In this document: positions 41,850 through 53,000 of the stretch, in pieces | Layout: each line of letters begins with the position of its first letter | Numbering within the stretch: the first letter of the stretch is position 1 | Assembly (NCBI GenBank): GCA_017559505.1 | Contig: JAFYSF010000070.1 | Coordinates: forward strand, 45,523 to 109,522 | Origin: Paludibacteraceae bacterium | GTDB lineage: Bacteria > Bacteroidota > Bacteroidia > Bacteroidales > Paludibacteraceae | DNA: 64,000 bases | Direction: 5' to 3' | Notes under the pieces: generated by a model | The model's input: only the letters and a program-made list of their open reading frames with translations | Told to the model about the DNA's origin: nothing | The model's database searches: none | Position numbers and translations under genes: made by a program

Positions 41850-44654
41850 ATGAAAAAAGTATTATCACTCTTTGCAGCTCTCCTATTTGCTGCAACAGGT
41901 TTAATGGCTCAACTGCCTCAACCTCTTCCAATTGACACTAATGTTCGTATGGGTGTTCTCGACAATGGTCTCACTTATTACATTCGTTACAACAATCAAC
42001 CTAAAGAACGTTGCGAATTCCATATCGCACAAGCCGTAGGTGCTATCCTCGAAGAAGACCACCAAAATGGTCTTGCTCACTTCCTCGAACACATGGCTTT
42101 CAATGGAACTAAACACTTCCCTGACAAACTTCTCATCGACTATTTCGAATCTGTTGGTGTTGGATTTGGTAGCAGCATCAATGCTTATACATCTCTCGAC
42201 GAAACTGTTTATCGTCTCTCTAACGTGCCTACTCGCGAAGAAATCCTCGACAGCGCACTCCTCGTTCTCCACGACTGGTCTTGCGCCATCGCTCTTCAAG
42301 AAGAAGAAATCGACAACGAACGTGGTGTAATCCGTGAAGAATGGCGTCAAGGCAACACTGCTCAACGCCGTATGTGGCGCGAAGGCAACAAAGTGAAATA
42401 CCCAGGCTCACAATATGCTAAACGCGACGTGATTGGCGACACTGCCGTTATCAACAACTTCACTTACCAAGCTCTCCGCGACTACTACGAACTCTGGTAT
42501 GGTCCAGACCTCCAATGCGTTGTCGTAGTTGGTGATATCGACGTTGACAAAATGGAGAAAAAAATCAAAGACCTCTTCTCTCCAATCCCTGCACGTTCTA
42601 ACCGTGGCGAACGTCCTCGCTATGCACTTCCTACAAATGCAGCTCCTCACGTAGCTATCTATACCGACAAAGAAGCTCAATTCACTCAACTCGCTATCGA
42701 ATTCCTTCACCCAACAATGCCTTTCGAATTGCGAGCTACTGATCAAGGCTATCTAATGTCTGTAATCAACTCTCTTATCCGCATGATGATTTCATATCGT
42801 ATCGACGAAATCACTATGGATCCTAACGCTAATTTCATCCAAGCAATGGGTGGCTACGGCAACCAACTTGGCGAAACTGATGCTTTCGAATTCATCACAA
42901 TCCCTAAAGATGGCAAAGAAAAAGCATCTATGGCAGACATGTTCACTCAAGTCGAAAAAATCAAACGCTACGGCTTTACTGCTTCTGAATTCGAACGTGC
43001 TAAGACTGACTATCTCGCTAACGTAGAACGCGCTTACAACGAACGCACTACTCGCAAAAGTCAAAGCTATGCACAAGAGTGCTACCGTCACTACCTCGAT
43101 GGTGAACCAATCCCTGGTATCGAATTCGAATACGAATACGCAAAAGCTGTTCTTCCTCAACTCCCAGTTGTTATCATCAACCAACTCGCACAACAATACA
43201 TCACTGACAATAACGTTATTATCAGTTATATTGGTAAAGAAAATAGCGATATCGTAAGCGTACCTACAAAAGAAGAAGTTCTCGAAATCTTCAATGCTGT
43301 GAAAGCATCTGAAATCGAAGCTCCAGTAGAAGAATCTTTCGATCGCCCATTGGTTGAAACTGCTCCTACAGCTGGTACTATTGTAAAAGAAAAATTCAAC
43401 AAAGCTCTCGGAACTACTGAATGGACTCTTTCTAACGGCATCAAAGTAGTTATCAAACCTACTGAATACAAAAAAGACCAAATCACAATGTCTATGCAAT
43501 CAGAAGGTGGTCTCAGCAAAGTTTCTCTCGAAGACCTTCCATCTGCTTCAATGGCTACATCTATCATTGCTTACAATGGTATTGGAGAATTCTCTTACCT
43601 CGACCTCCAAAAAGCTCTCACTGGTAAAAACTTCTCTGTTCAACCAAGCATCGATGACTATCGCGAAGGCATCTCTGCTTCTACTACAATAAAAGATTTC
43701 GAAACTATGATGCAATGTGTATATCTATATCTCACATCGCCTCGTCAAGATGACCAAGCATACCAATCGCTCATGTCTATGCTCGAAACTCAATTGGCAG
43801 CTCGCGACAAAAACCCTAAATCTGCATTCCAAGATAGCATCGCTCAAACTATCGCTTCGCACCACGCACGCGAAATGATTGTCAACCTCGACTTCATCAA
43901 AAAAGTAGACCAACAACGCGCTATCGCTATCTACAAAGAACGTTTTGCTAATCCAGCTGACTTCCTCGTTACTTTCATCGGTAATATCAACCCTAACGAT
44001 GAAGCTACTCGCCAACTCATCTGCACATGGCTTGGTGGTCTCAAAACTGACAAAACTCGCGAAAAATATACCGACCATGGTGTACGCTATCCAAAAGGCA
44101 AAGTAAACAACTACTTCACTAAAGAGATGGAAACTAAAACTGCCTCTAACCGCATTGTTTACTCTGGCAAAATGAAAGCAACTCTTGCTAATCGCCTCAA
44201 TATGGCTATCATTGGCGACATCCTTGGCACACGCTATCTCGAAAGCATCCGCGAAAAAGAGGGTGGTTCTTACGGTGTAGGTTGCGCTGGTTATGTAATG
44301 GAAGACCCTATCGAACAAGCTGATCTTATTATGCAATTCGACACTGACCCAGAAAAACAACAAAAACTCATCTCTATCATCCACAAAGAAGTAATGGAAA
44401 TTGTTGAAAATGGTCCACGTGCCGACGACCTCCAAAAAGCTAAAGAAAGCCGTCTCACTTCTCTTGCCGAAGATATGGAAACTAACGGATGGTGGGGCAC
44501 AATCCTCTACCGCTACTACAACAATGGCATCAACTACGCAAAAGACTACAAAAAAGCTCTTGAAGCAGTCAATGCCAAATCAATCCAAAAAACTCTCAAA
44601 GCCCTCGTAAAACAAGGCAACGTAGTAGAAGTTGTAATGCTCCCACAAGAATAA
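41850..44654 (+). CDS. M16-family zinc protease (pitrilysin type), secreted
   Basis: The 934-residue protein has a signal peptide (ending ATGLMAQ, residue 21). The inverted zinc motif HFLEH is at about residues 77-81, with the downstream Glu in NERGVIREEW (near 157). The second half (from about 515, WTLSNGIKVVIKPTEY) is the usual inactive repeat lacking HxxEH and contains RYLESIREKEGGSYGVG, the substrate-binding R/Y region. Full-length one-chain M16 proteases act in the periplasm or on the surface and degrade peptides. Codon use is as biased as in the gene at 3407, suggesting high expression. Confidence 0.93.
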   Translation: MKKVLSLFAALLFAATGLMAQLPQPLPIDTNVRMGVLDNGLTYYIRYNNQPKERCEFHIAQAVGAILEEDHQNGLAHFLEHMAFNGTKHFPDKLLIDYFESVGVGFGSSINAYTSLDETVYRLSNVPTREEILDSALLVLHDWSCAIALQEEEIDNERGVIREEWRQGNTAQRRMWREGNKVKYPGSQYAKRDVIGDTAVINNFTYQALRDYYELWYGPDLQCVVVVGDIDVDKMEKKIKDLFSPIPARSNRGERPRYALPTNAAPHVAIYTDKEAQFTQLAIEFLHPTMPFELRATDQGYLMSVINSLIRMMISYRIDEITMDPNANFIQAMGGYGNQLGETDAFEFITIPKDGKEKASMADMFTQVEKIKRYGFTASEFERAKTDYLANVERAYNERTTRKSQSYAQECYRHYLDGEPIPGIEFEYEYAKAVLPQLPVVIINQLAQQYITDNNVIISYIGKENSDIVSVPTKEEVLEIFNAVKASEIEAPVEESFDRPLVETAPTAGTIVKEKFNKALGTTEWTLSNGIKVVIKPTEYKKDQITMSMQSEGGLSKVSLEDLPSASMATSIIAYNGIGEFSYLDLQKALTGKNFSVQPSIDDYREGISASTTIKDFETMMQCVYLYLTSPRQDDQAYQSLMSMLETQLAARDKNPKSAFQDSIAQTIASHHAREMIVNLDFIKKVDQQRAIAIYKERFANPADFLVTFIGNINPNDEATRQLICTWLGGLKTDKTREKYTDHGVRYPKGKVNNYFTKEMETKTASNRIVYSGKMKATLANRLNMAIIGDILGTRYLESIREKEGGSYGVGCAGYVMEDPIEQADLIMQFDTDPEKQQKLISIIHKEVMEIVENGPRADDLQKAKESRLTSLAEDMETNGWWGTILYRYYNNGINYAKDYKKALEAVNAKSIQKTLKALVKQGNVVEVVMLPQE

Positions 44655-44681
44655 TCTCAACGGTCGACAGACAACAGACAA

Positions 44682-44713
44682 AAACAGCCCGAATTTTTCA
44701 ATTCGGGCTGTTT
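44682..44713 (+). terminator. Terminator after the M16 protease gene
   Basis: A 14-bp perfect stem (AAACAGCCCGAATT / AATTCGGGCTGTTT) with a 4-nt loop lies 27 bases after the stop. The T-run is short (TTTCATTT). Confidence 0.85.
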
Positions 44714-44714
44714 C

Positions 44715-44745
44715 ATTTCTCACTCCTAACTCCTCACTCCTCATT
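44715..44745. repeat. CTCACTCCTAACTCC repeat
   Basis: This is the clearest copy of the pyrimidine-rich intergenic repeat: CTCACTCCTAACTCCTCAC and CTCCTCATT follow in order. It lies just left of the insertion sequence. Confidence 0.6.
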
Positions 44746-44751
44746 AAAAAA

Positions 44752-45661
44752 GGTCCAAGACAACTTTAGCGGAAAAATTCACTTATAACTAATTGTCTTG
44801 TAGGTTATTATTAAGTTTTTTTTGTGCTGCAGATTTTCACAAGATAACTTTAGTTAAAAAATACGCTTGTAACAATCTGAATTTTAGATATTTATAAGTG
44901 AATTTATCAAGCGAATTTTGTCACAAGACAACTTTAGCTTAAATTTGTCTCTATATTTAATTGATATAGAGATGGTTAATAAGTATTTTATAGGTTCACA
45001 TATAAGTGAACGAAAATTCAGACAAATTGTTAAGTTTTTCTGCCTTGACATTGAAGCAAAAAAGACTGCGGAACTAACAGGGATTTCTCGTCAAAGCATC
45101 AATAAAATTTATACAGCTATTAGACTGCGAATAGCAGATATATGCTCAATGGTAACTCAACCTACAAAGGGAGAATTTGAACTTGATGAGAGTTATTTTG
45201 GGGCTCATCGAGTACGTGGTATTAGGGGACGAGGTGCACGTGGTAAAATAATTATTTTTGGAATATTTAAAAGACCAAACACTGTTTATACTTATATCAT
45301 AAATGATTGTTCTTCTGAAACTTTACTACCTATAATCAAAGATATCATACACCCTGATGCCGTTGTAATAACAGATGGTTTTAAAACCTATAATGCGCTG
45401 AATAAAGAAGGTTTTAAACATCATTTTACAGTAAACCACGAAGAAAATGAATTTGCTAAATCACCTATGATACATACTAATGGTATTGAGAACTTCTGGG
45501 GGTTATGTAAAGTACGTTTTTCTAAGTTTAGAGGAATCAATAAATCAACGTTTTATTTGCACTTAAAAGAGTGTAAATTTAGATATAATAATAGAGAAAG
45601 AGATATTTATAAACTACTAATTTACAATTTTAGAATTTTTCCGCTAAAGTTGTCTTGAACC
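44752..45661 (+). mobile_element. Complete IS1595-family insertion sequence
   Basis: The left end (44752-44780) and right end (45633-45661) form a 29-bp terminal inverted repeat with one mismatch; the inner 25 bp (CAAGACAACTTTAGCGGAAAA...) is perfect. Inside is one transposase gene reading rightward. The left end carries two further direct copies of CAAGAYAACTTTAG at 44840 and 44924, each exactly 84 bases apart, so the repeat is iterated. The flanking 8 bp (TTAAAAAA and AATAAAAA) are similar but not an exact duplication. Confidence 0.88.
44972..45658 (+). CDS. IS1595-family transposase
   Basis: The 228-residue protein has the helix-turn-helix-like N-terminus SERKFRQIVKFFCLDIEAKKTAELTGISRQSINKIY and the DDE-type catalytic region: ELDESYFG (first Asp), VVITDGFKTY (second Asp) and HTNGIENFWG (the conserved N-E pair). 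It lacks the N-terminal zinc ribbon, as in the IS1016-like subgroup. I chose the ATG at 44972; an upstream TTG would translate part of the iterated terminal repeat. The stop lies inside the right terminal repeat. Confidence 0.9.
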   Translation: MVNKYFIGSHISERKFRQIVKFFCLDIEAKKTAELTGISRQSINKIYTAIRLRIADICSMVTQPTKGEFELDESYFGAHRVRGIRGRGARGKIIIFGIFKRPNTVYTYIINDCSSETLLPIIKDIIHPDAVVITDGFKTYNALNKEGFKHHFTVNHEENEFAKSPMIHTNGIENFWGLCKVRFSKFRGINKSTFYLHLKECKFRYNNRERDIYKLLIYNFRIFPLKLS

Positions 45662-45670
45662 AATAAAAAA

Positions 45671-45702
45671 AATCGCATAATCAAGATTATACGATTTTTT
45701 TT
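45671..45702. terminator. Terminator right of the insertion sequence
   Basis: AATCGCATAATC and GATTATACGATT form a 12-bp stem with one mismatch and a 2-nt loop, followed by eight Ts. The A-run on the left gives a T-run on the minus strand, so it may also end the lipoprotein operon. Confidence 0.75.
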
Positions 45703-45755
45703 GTTATAAAATTTAGGCTAATTACTTATATTATTACTTCATTCTTAATCCAATT

Positions 45756-46340
45756 TTAATTGATATTAATTGGACCAGAGAAAATATATTCACGTTGAAC
45801 TGTTTCTCCAGTTGCAGTATAGAAATCTAATACCGCAACAATTTTTGCATTAGCACAATTACCATACATAATAACTGAACCGCCAGTACAAACAAGCCCC
45901 CCTGCAGTTTGAGTTACTTCATCTACATCATAAGCAAAAGTTCCCATAGGAGTTATTGCTCCCGATGATGTTTTATTCAAATATCCACCGACTAAACATT
46001 CTTTTGTTTCAATAGATACCTCTTCATATGCAACAAAATTATATTTTTTATTTACAGGAAATCCATCGTTGAGAGGATTTGCATAAAGTGATAATGTCAA
46101 GAAATCACCTTCTCCTTTCCACACTTTGTTTTCATATGCCAATCCATTTGACATCAATTGAATTGTATACATATTGCCAAAATCAACATACTTTTTACTT
46201 GCTGAGAATAAATAACAATTAGGCTCTACTTTTTCCCATTGCTTCATTTCTTTTTCTAAAGAATCGATTGGAGTTGTTTCACATGCAACAAATGCTAAAA
46301 GAATAGCAAACGAAAATAAAGATAAAAACAATTTTTTCAT
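45756..46340 (-). CDS. Lipoprotein of unknown function
   Basis: The 194-residue protein has a lipoprotein signal (AFVAC, Cys at residue 20). The mature part shows alternating strand-like stretches (YTIQLMSNGLAYENKVW, FLTLSLYANPL, FAYDVDEV) and two GG-rich turns. No known domain was recognised. It is the last gene of the minus-strand adhesin locus, 32 bases after the small lipoprotein gene. Confidence 0.78.
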   Translation of the reverse strand: MKKLFLSLFSFAILLAFVACETTPIDSLEKEMKQWEKVEPNCYLFSASKKYVDFGNMYTIQLMSNGLAYENKVWKGEGDFLTLSLYANPLNDGFPVNKKYNFVAYEEVSIETKECLVGGYLNKTSSGAITPMGTFAYDVDEVTQTAGGLVCTGGSVIMYGNCANAKIVAVLDFYTATGETVQREYIFSGPININ

Positions 46341-46372
46341 AATTAGATTATTTAAAGTTAATAATTATTTTT

Positions 46373-46714
46373 TTAATCATTAAGCTCTTCACAAGCTTCT
46401 GGCGTTGTTTCTAAAGCCTCTTTATAAGTATATTCAAATACTATTTTAATGCCATTAGCCTCAAAAGACATACCTGATTCTTTTTCTGAAGCCCTAAGTT
46501 GCTCAAGACGTATCTCTTCCATTTTAGCATCAATCTCACTTTCTTTACACCACAAATAGATAAATGCACCTTGTGAAGTCAGAAGTTCGCCTTGAATAAT
46601 CAATTTTGAAATAGCATCAACTTCCCAACATTTTTCTGCATCTAGTTTTTCACATGAAGCAAATGACATACCTATCATTACACACACAACGAAAAAGAAA
46701 AGAACTTTTTTCAT
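46373..46714 (-). CDS. Small lipoprotein of unknown function
   Basis: The 113-residue protein has a lipoprotein signal (SFASC, Cys near 21). The mature part is largely helical and charged (ESEIDAKMEEIRLEQLRASEKES) and has a Cys-Trp pair near the start (EKCWEVDAI). I do not recognise a family. It lies between the 1094-residue adhesin and the next lipoprotein, probably in one transcript. Confidence 0.75.
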   Translation of the reverse strand: MKKVLFFFVVCVMIGMSFASCEKLDAEKCWEVDAISKLIIQGELLTSQGAFIYLWCKESEIDAKMEEIRLEQLRASEKESGMSFEANGIKIVFEYTYKEALETTPEACEELND

Positions 46715-46758
46715 GATAAAAGGTGACCGTTATATACCATCGTCACATCGGTCTTTTA

Positions 46759-49700
46759 TTATTTAACTTTGATTTTAAATACCTTAGAATAATTTTCAGT
46801 TTGTAACTGAAGCAAATAAATACCTGATGTTTGTGGGGCCAAAATTTCGACATAGTCGGAATCAATAAACACAGAATTCATCAATTGTCCTGTAAAACTA
46901 AATATATTCATTTTCCCATAAGAAAAATTCTCAATAACAATAGGTTGTCCTCTATCTAACAATGTGGTTTGAAGCCAAATATCTTGTTCAAAAATGTTAT
47001 CGATTGGAGTATTGACTCCTGGACAAATTTCACAAGTTCGTGTTTCATAGCCATCATCTTTACGCTTAACTACAATATAATAGCACTCTGTGCCAAAAAT
47101 TACATTTTCAGAAAGATAATAGTACGATTCTGTTACCGCTGTGTCTTGAACTCCATTTATATACCACTTATATTCATCTTCAAATTCATATCCCCCATTA
47201 GCTTCTTCACTTAACACAGTAATAAGATTATTGAATTTTGGTTGCAAAATAGATGAACTATAATAGACATCAAAATTGACAGGTATAGATATATCGCCAC
47301 AGATAGACGAAGAGTCTTTTGCTAATATTGTTGCAGAATAACTATTTGGACGACACGGATTTGGCAAAGGAATATCAAGAGTTGAACCTGAAACATCAAA
47401 CTCAAGATTGTGCATATCAACAAACCCATTTTGATGCGCAAAATTATCAAATATGATAGAATATTTTCTAGGCAAAGGTTTACCTGCCACAATGTTATAC
47501 TCTACCTTAAGAGCTGATTCATCGGCACAAATAGTTCGATATTCGTTTGAAATAGATACTCCAACAGAAGGAACTACATGCAAATGCAAATAGGCAGTAC
47601 TATCGCAACCATTTTCAGTTTGAAGGAATGCTGTATGCACACCAGGTTCTTTAAACATTTTACCATTGAAGTTAGACCATCCAGTGTCACAAATAGTATC
47701 ATAAACATGGCCGTCTTCTGGTTCTGGCCAGAATTTAAGGTCAAGAACTGTAACACTATCGCAACCATACTGATTTTTTAAGACTTCGGTTACTACAGTG
47801 TCTTTACCATGCATCGCACCACCAAAGAATTGGGTTTCACCCTTACAGAGTTGCTTATATAGTGTATCGGGACCTTGATAAATAGGCGGAACTTGAATAA
47901 CATATACAGAGTCATCGTCACAATTACCATTAGAAATCCAGGCTTGTAGATGAACTTTTAACTCGCCACCTTCTTTAGGCATTATATATGTTATCTGCTC
48001 TGTTGCATCTTCGTACTCACCATCATTGATTGTCCAATAGATTTCTTCGCAAGGCTCATCGGTCCTTACAAGGTCTTCTTCTCCTGCGAAACTATTATAA
48101 ACACAACTTTTGTTTGTTAATACTACTTTATTCTCGCATTTACATTCAGAAAGATCAATAACATAATCGAAATCAGCAACAGGTTCACGTTTGAATACTG
48201 CAGAGTGCATTTCAAAACCACAACCATTGACGTCAAGATATTCAACATTACAATAGTAGGTATGTGCGTCACTAATAGGGACTTCAAGAGTGCGTTCTGT
48301 ACTTATTGCATTAGATCTATCGTCATCACGAGTCCAAATATATCGGAAACCTTCAGGTGCCACCATCTTCATATATGGAGAACTACCACAACTTTGAGTG
48401 GTAATTTCGGCATGAGAGCAGTCGAGAGTGAAATAGGCGTAACCAAAGTGTTTACTCATACAGCAGTCTTGCGTTATGAGGTGAATTTGAATATCCTTAC
48501 CATGATAAGGAGCAAGATTGACACCAATAGAAGTCCAATCCTTCCATACATAGTCTCCTGATCTATTCCAATTGATATTTTTATTTGTTGGAGTAAAGTC
48601 AAACTCACCACATCGACCACTAACAGGTTCACCATCTTCACCCAGAATTTCTAGTTTAAAATAAGGGTCTTGAGTAATACCATGACCTGGAGCCTCTAGA
48701 ACAACAGCATAGCGCAACAATAGGATAGATGCACTAGATGTGTCAACAGTATAATCAAACAATACACCTTCAGCTTGCCCGCCAGCTTCCCAGTTGCCCA
48801 AACGCATAGATGCCATAGCATCTTTTGGCACTGTTCTAAGATTTTGACCACCAATACGAGGGTCAAATTCGTTTTGTTTCCAGTGGATAGTGTGTCGGCT
48901 ACGCTTATCATTAGAACCATAATCGACAGGACCGGCATAATATTCACCTAAAAGAGTAGGTTCAATATGAGGTCGTCCACGAGTTGGATTGGAAGCTTCA
49001 CCAATTTCACAAGTAACACCAGGACGGTCTAATTGAACAAAGTTGATACAATGTCGATCAGGACAATAACATATAGCACCATTATATGTAACCCATGCAC
49101 TAGTATCGCTACCAGTTATACCCCTAACTCTCACGTCGTAGGCACCTTCTTTGAGACCACCAATGACAACATTTTTGTCTTTAGTAATAGTTTTACCACG
49201 CCATTTTAATACACCTGCAGGGCGATATTCAAAATAGTAATATTCAATACCGACACCGTCCCAACTAGCGCTAAGAGTATCGCAAGAACCGACAACATTA
49301 AGATTTGTTGGTTTACGACAATCGGATGATGTTATTTGGATATTATCGACCCACATAGCCTCTGGAATAACCCATTTTTCCCATGCATTAGTACTACGCC
49401 AAACAAAAATAAGATAATATTTTTTGTCGGGATATATTTTTGTTGGACGTTCAGAGAGGAAGTTTGTCCACTCTACCGACCCAGTCAAGAATTTAAGAGC
49501 TACTCTTTCATTTGTTAATTTTGATGGCAAATCGGCTGATTGAGAAGATGATTTTAAAACATCTTCTGCAGACATAGTGCTACTTTTGAGATAGTCTTCT
49601 GCCAACAAGTACACATTAAGAGCACCATAAAAATCGCTTTCTCGGGCATCAAGAGACCCTTTCCATTCAAAAGAAACATCGACATTGAAATACTCTTTTG

Positions 49701-50043
49701 CTGGATTAAAAGAAGAGGGAATGACAAAAGGGCGATAAGAGATAGCTAACTGAGGCTTAACTCTCTCGGCTCTAATCTCAGTGAGAAGACTTGTATCACT
49801 AAGAACATACAAAGAGTTGAAACCTTCACTACACTCGCGATTACCCCATTCCCAATATTCACGACAATTAGGACCATCGGGACCTGCATTAATTTCCCAT
49901 TTGCTGACTTCAAGAGTATCTTCAAAACCACACAAATAAGGGAGTGTGATGTTAATATCTTGTGCGTTTTGATTCTGCGACATAAGCAAAAAATTTGAAG
50001 TCGCAAACAAAATAGCAAAAATGGTCAAAAATCTCTTTTTCAT
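46759..50043 (-). CDS. Large secreted adhesin-like protein with T9SS-type tail
   Basis: The 1094-residue protein has a signal peptide (MKKRFLTIFAILFATSNFLL). Order: a jelly-roll-like domain opening LPYLCGFEDTLEVSKWEI (about 34-235), a fibronectin-III-like part (CRKPTNLNVVGSCDTLSASW, about 237-325), the unnamed conserved domain (about 331-610; SRHTIHW, RLGNWEAGGQAE, HFGYAYFTLDC, GFRYIWT), a PKD-like stretch, then two Cys-Asp-Ser repeats (YGCDSVTVLDL, NGCDSTAYLHL). The C-terminal 75 residues end in a T9SS-like strand pattern (GKMNIFSFTGQLMNSV, SGIYLLQLQ). It is a paralogue of the next gene upstream. No catalytic motif was seen. Confidence 0.85.
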   Translation of the reverse strand: MKKRFLTIFAILFATSNFLLMSQNQNAQDINITLPYLCGFEDTLEVSKWEINAGPDGPNCREYWEWGNRECSEGFNSLYVLSDTSLLTEIRAERVKPQLAISYRPFVIPSSFNPAKEYFNVDVSFEWKGSLDARESDFYGALNVYLLAEDYLKSSTMSAEDVLKSSSQSADLPSKLTNERVALKFLTGSVEWTNFLSERPTKIYPDKKYYLIFVWRSTNAWEKWVIPEAMWVDNIQITSSDCRKPTNLNVVGSCDTLSASWDGVGIEYYYFEYRPAGVLKWRGKTITKDKNVVIGGLKEGAYDVRVRGITGSDTSAWVTYNGAICYCPDRHCINFVQLDRPGVTCEIGEASNPTRGRPHIEPTLLGEYYAGPVDYGSNDKRSRHTIHWKQNEFDPRIGGQNLRTVPKDAMASMRLGNWEAGGQAEGVLFDYTVDTSSASILLLRYAVVLEAPGHGITQDPYFKLEILGEDGEPVSGRCGEFDFTPTNKNINWNRSGDYVWKDWTSIGVNLAPYHGKDIQIHLITQDCCMSKHFGYAYFTLDCSHAEITTQSCGSSPYMKMVAPEGFRYIWTRDDDRSNAISTERTLEVPISDAHTYYCNVEYLDVNGCGFEMHSAVFKREPVADFDYVIDLSECKCENKVVLTNKSCVYNSFAGEEDLVRTDEPCEEIYWTINDGEYEDATEQITYIMPKEGGELKVHLQAWISNGNCDDDSVYVIQVPPIYQGPDTLYKQLCKGETQFFGGAMHGKDTVVTEVLKNQYGCDSVTVLDLKFWPEPEDGHVYDTICDTGWSNFNGKMFKEPGVHTAFLQTENGCDSTAYLHLHVVPSVGVSISNEYRTICADESALKVEYNIVAGKPLPRKYSIIFDNFAHQNGFVDMHNLEFDVSGSTLDIPLPNPCRPNSYSATILAKDSSSICGDISIPVNFDVYYSSSILQPKFNNLITVLSEEANGGYEFEDEYKWYINGVQDTAVTESYYYLSENVIFGTECYYIVVKRKDDGYETRTCEICPGVNTPIDNIFEQDIWLQTTLLDRGQPIVIENFSYGKMNIFSFTGQLMNSVFIDSDYVEILAPQTSGIYLLQLQTENYSKVFKIKVK

Positions 50044-50061
50044 AACACAACAAAAATATTG

Positions 50062-53000
50062 TTATTTAACAAACACTTGTTTTATTTCACGTTGATTATC
50101 GGCAAAGATAAACTCTAATATATAAACACCTTTATAATCAAACATATTAACATAGTTATCTCCTGCGTGTAAATCAACTTTCTTCAACAAAACGCCAGAA
50201 GTAGACCAAACATTCATTCGTGCAACACGAGAAACATTGACACCAATTTGAGCTTCAGAACCAAAGATAACGATATTGCTACCTTCTGCACCTGCTAAAT
50301 CAACCAAGTCGGCAGCACATGTCATCAAAGAAACATTATCAGAGGCACGAGTCAAAAGAACAGAATATTCAGAACCAAAATCTAAACCATCTTGAACATA
50401 CAAAATAGAAGATGTTGCGCCATCAATAGCCACTCCATCTTTATACCATTGGAAAGCTATAAAATCATATCCTCCATTATAATCCTCATTGGTAACCGCC
50501 AATACATCATTCCAACGTTGAACAATAATATCATTAGGATAGCGCAAATCTAAGATAAGATCTTCGTCCTCTTTACCACAATTTTGCTCGCCAAAACCAA
50601 TTGTTGAGACATACTTATTAGGAGTCAACCCTTCTGGCATTTTGATAACAAAAGAATTGCCATCAATTGTTAGATTCGAATCGGGAACAAGAATATTTTC
50701 ATCCTTCAAAAAGAAAGAAAACTCGCGAAGAATACCCGAATGTAAATCGAAAGGAACTACAATATAGTCATCACCTTGACATGCAACAATTTCCGGACCT
50801 AAATCAATATCCATAGTTTCATAAACAAGCATATCTAATTTGACAGTTGAATCACAACCATACATTGATTTCAATGTAGCTTTATATGTACCTGTTTCTG
50901 TAATTAATTTACCATCAAAAATATAACCGAAATCGCTACAAATAGTGTCTTTCACATCTACATCGTAACGCTCAGCCACTAACAAATCAAGTATAACAAT
51001 ACTATCACAGTTATAGATATTCAACAAAGAGTCGACATAGATACCAGAAGTAAAAAGATATTTACCATCAAATTCATAAGCCTCTCCTTCACAAACAACC
51101 GCATGAATTGTATCTTGTGAAGGCGCAACATTTGGCAACTTAACCCGAATAGTTGTCTCATCATTACAACCACCAGTAATGCCAGAAGAAAGAACTACAT
51201 CAAAAATTCCTCCTTCAGCAGGGAAGATATGAACTGGATTTATATCGGTAGAAGTTTCTCCATCACCAAACGTCCACAAAAAAGTTTCACAAGGTTCGCT
51301 AGTTTCAGTTTCCTCGTTCGATACTTGATTGACACGTTTTACATAACTTGCATTTTCGAAAGTAACAACATTTTGACAATCAATTACCTCATGCTTGTAA
51401 CTAGCTTTTGCAACAGGCCAACGACCAACAGCAGAGGCAGCAAGAGTATAAAAACATTTTTTATTAGTTGGCTGAATAACATCCAAATAATATGTCAATG
51501 TATCGTTAGAAGGCACTTCTAGTATTCGTTCAGTAGATATTGGCCATAAAGGGTTACTTGGTAAATACCATCTATAATTGAAACCTTCAGGACCCTCAAA
51601 TTTATTAGTTGGAGAATCGCCACAACTCAAACCTTTAATTTTACCATCGATACAACCAAGAGTAAAATAGGCATAACCATAGTGACCTGATTCGGTACAG
51701 TCTAACGAAGTTAATCTAATATTCAAAGATTCTCCATGATAGTCTGCTAAGTTGATAGAAACTGTAGTCCAATCTTTCCACCAACATTGTGCATTTTTGT
51801 GCCAACCTTCTTCAGTTGATGTATTAAACCCAGAAGAAAAATAAGCCTCACCACAACCAAAAGGCAATAATTGATTATGATATCTAATTTCGAGAATAAA
51901 ACGAGGTTGAGCCACAGAATCGTGAGGCGGATCAACATCTTGCAATACAACAGCATAATTAAGCATTAAAACAGCCGCCGTTGTTGTATCAACTATATAA
52001 TTATACTCAACGCATTCAGCTTGAGCTCCCGTATCCCAGTTTCCTAATCTAATAGAGCCGACTTCACCTTCAGGAACAGTACGTAATCCTCCATTTGTTC
52101 GAGGATCTCTCTCTTCTGGATCCCAGTGAATTGTATGACGGCTATTAATACTAAGACATCCAAAATCGACCATCTTACGAACATCTTTAGGATTCCAAGT
52201 ATTACCAATATAACAATTCTTACCACTTAAATTAAAGAAATCTATACATCGAGTACCAGGATAGAACAAAAATTTCTCTATTGATACCCATGCACCAGCA
52301 ACACCATCACATTTAGAACGAACATAATAAGTACAATGCCCCTCAGGCAAATCATTAATTACTTGATTCTTAGCCGTTACATCTTTATATTCAATAACAT
52401 CTCCAGTAACATCGTTTTTACAAAGTACATCATAAGCATCGGCATTTCCTTGCCAAGACAACACCATATCATTACCCTTTACATTTGCCATCAAATCTGT
52501 AGGAGGAGCACAACGACCATGCTCCATAATCAAAATATTGTCAACAGAAACAGATGGAGGAGCAACACCAGCAACACCATTATTCCAAATAAAAGCAAGA
52601 AAATAAGTAGAACCATCAGAACGAATTGTATCAGACACCGTATTCCATGGACGTTGATACAATCTCAAAGAGTCACGACCAAAAAACTTCCCGTAATCGT
52701 CGTTAACCCAACGTTGCAAATCACTATTAGCAACAGAATTTAAAGTAGGAACCTCTGACTTTGGTATCCAGCAAACATATAAACCATCTACTATATGCTT
52801 ACCCCCGGCTTTCCAGTCGAGAGACAAATCATATAAACCTGGTTCAAAAGTCAACTCACGATAGGCAACTACAGAAACACCAACATTTTGATAACTATTA
52901 GTAACGCCACCATCGCCAGAAACATACAAACCTGCATCACCAAGATTGGCGCCTGGTTTGCCGATAAACCATTTATTCGCACACAAATCTCCATGTGGTC

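Noticed and set aside
42792..43499. Long antisense open frame inside the M16 protease gene (also 43725-44435 and 4121-4633 inside other biased genes)
   Set aside because: They mirror the strong codon bias of the sense gene, have improbable Phe/Ser/Val-rich compositions and no family features.
44918..44971. Upstream TTG start for the IS1595 transposase
   Set aside because: It would translate the iterated terminal repeat; the ATG at 44972 gives a normal length.
44744..45669. Exact 8-bp target duplication of the insertion sequence
   Set aside because: The flanks TTAAAAAA and AATAAAAA are A-rich and similar, but they differ, so a duplication cannot be claimed.
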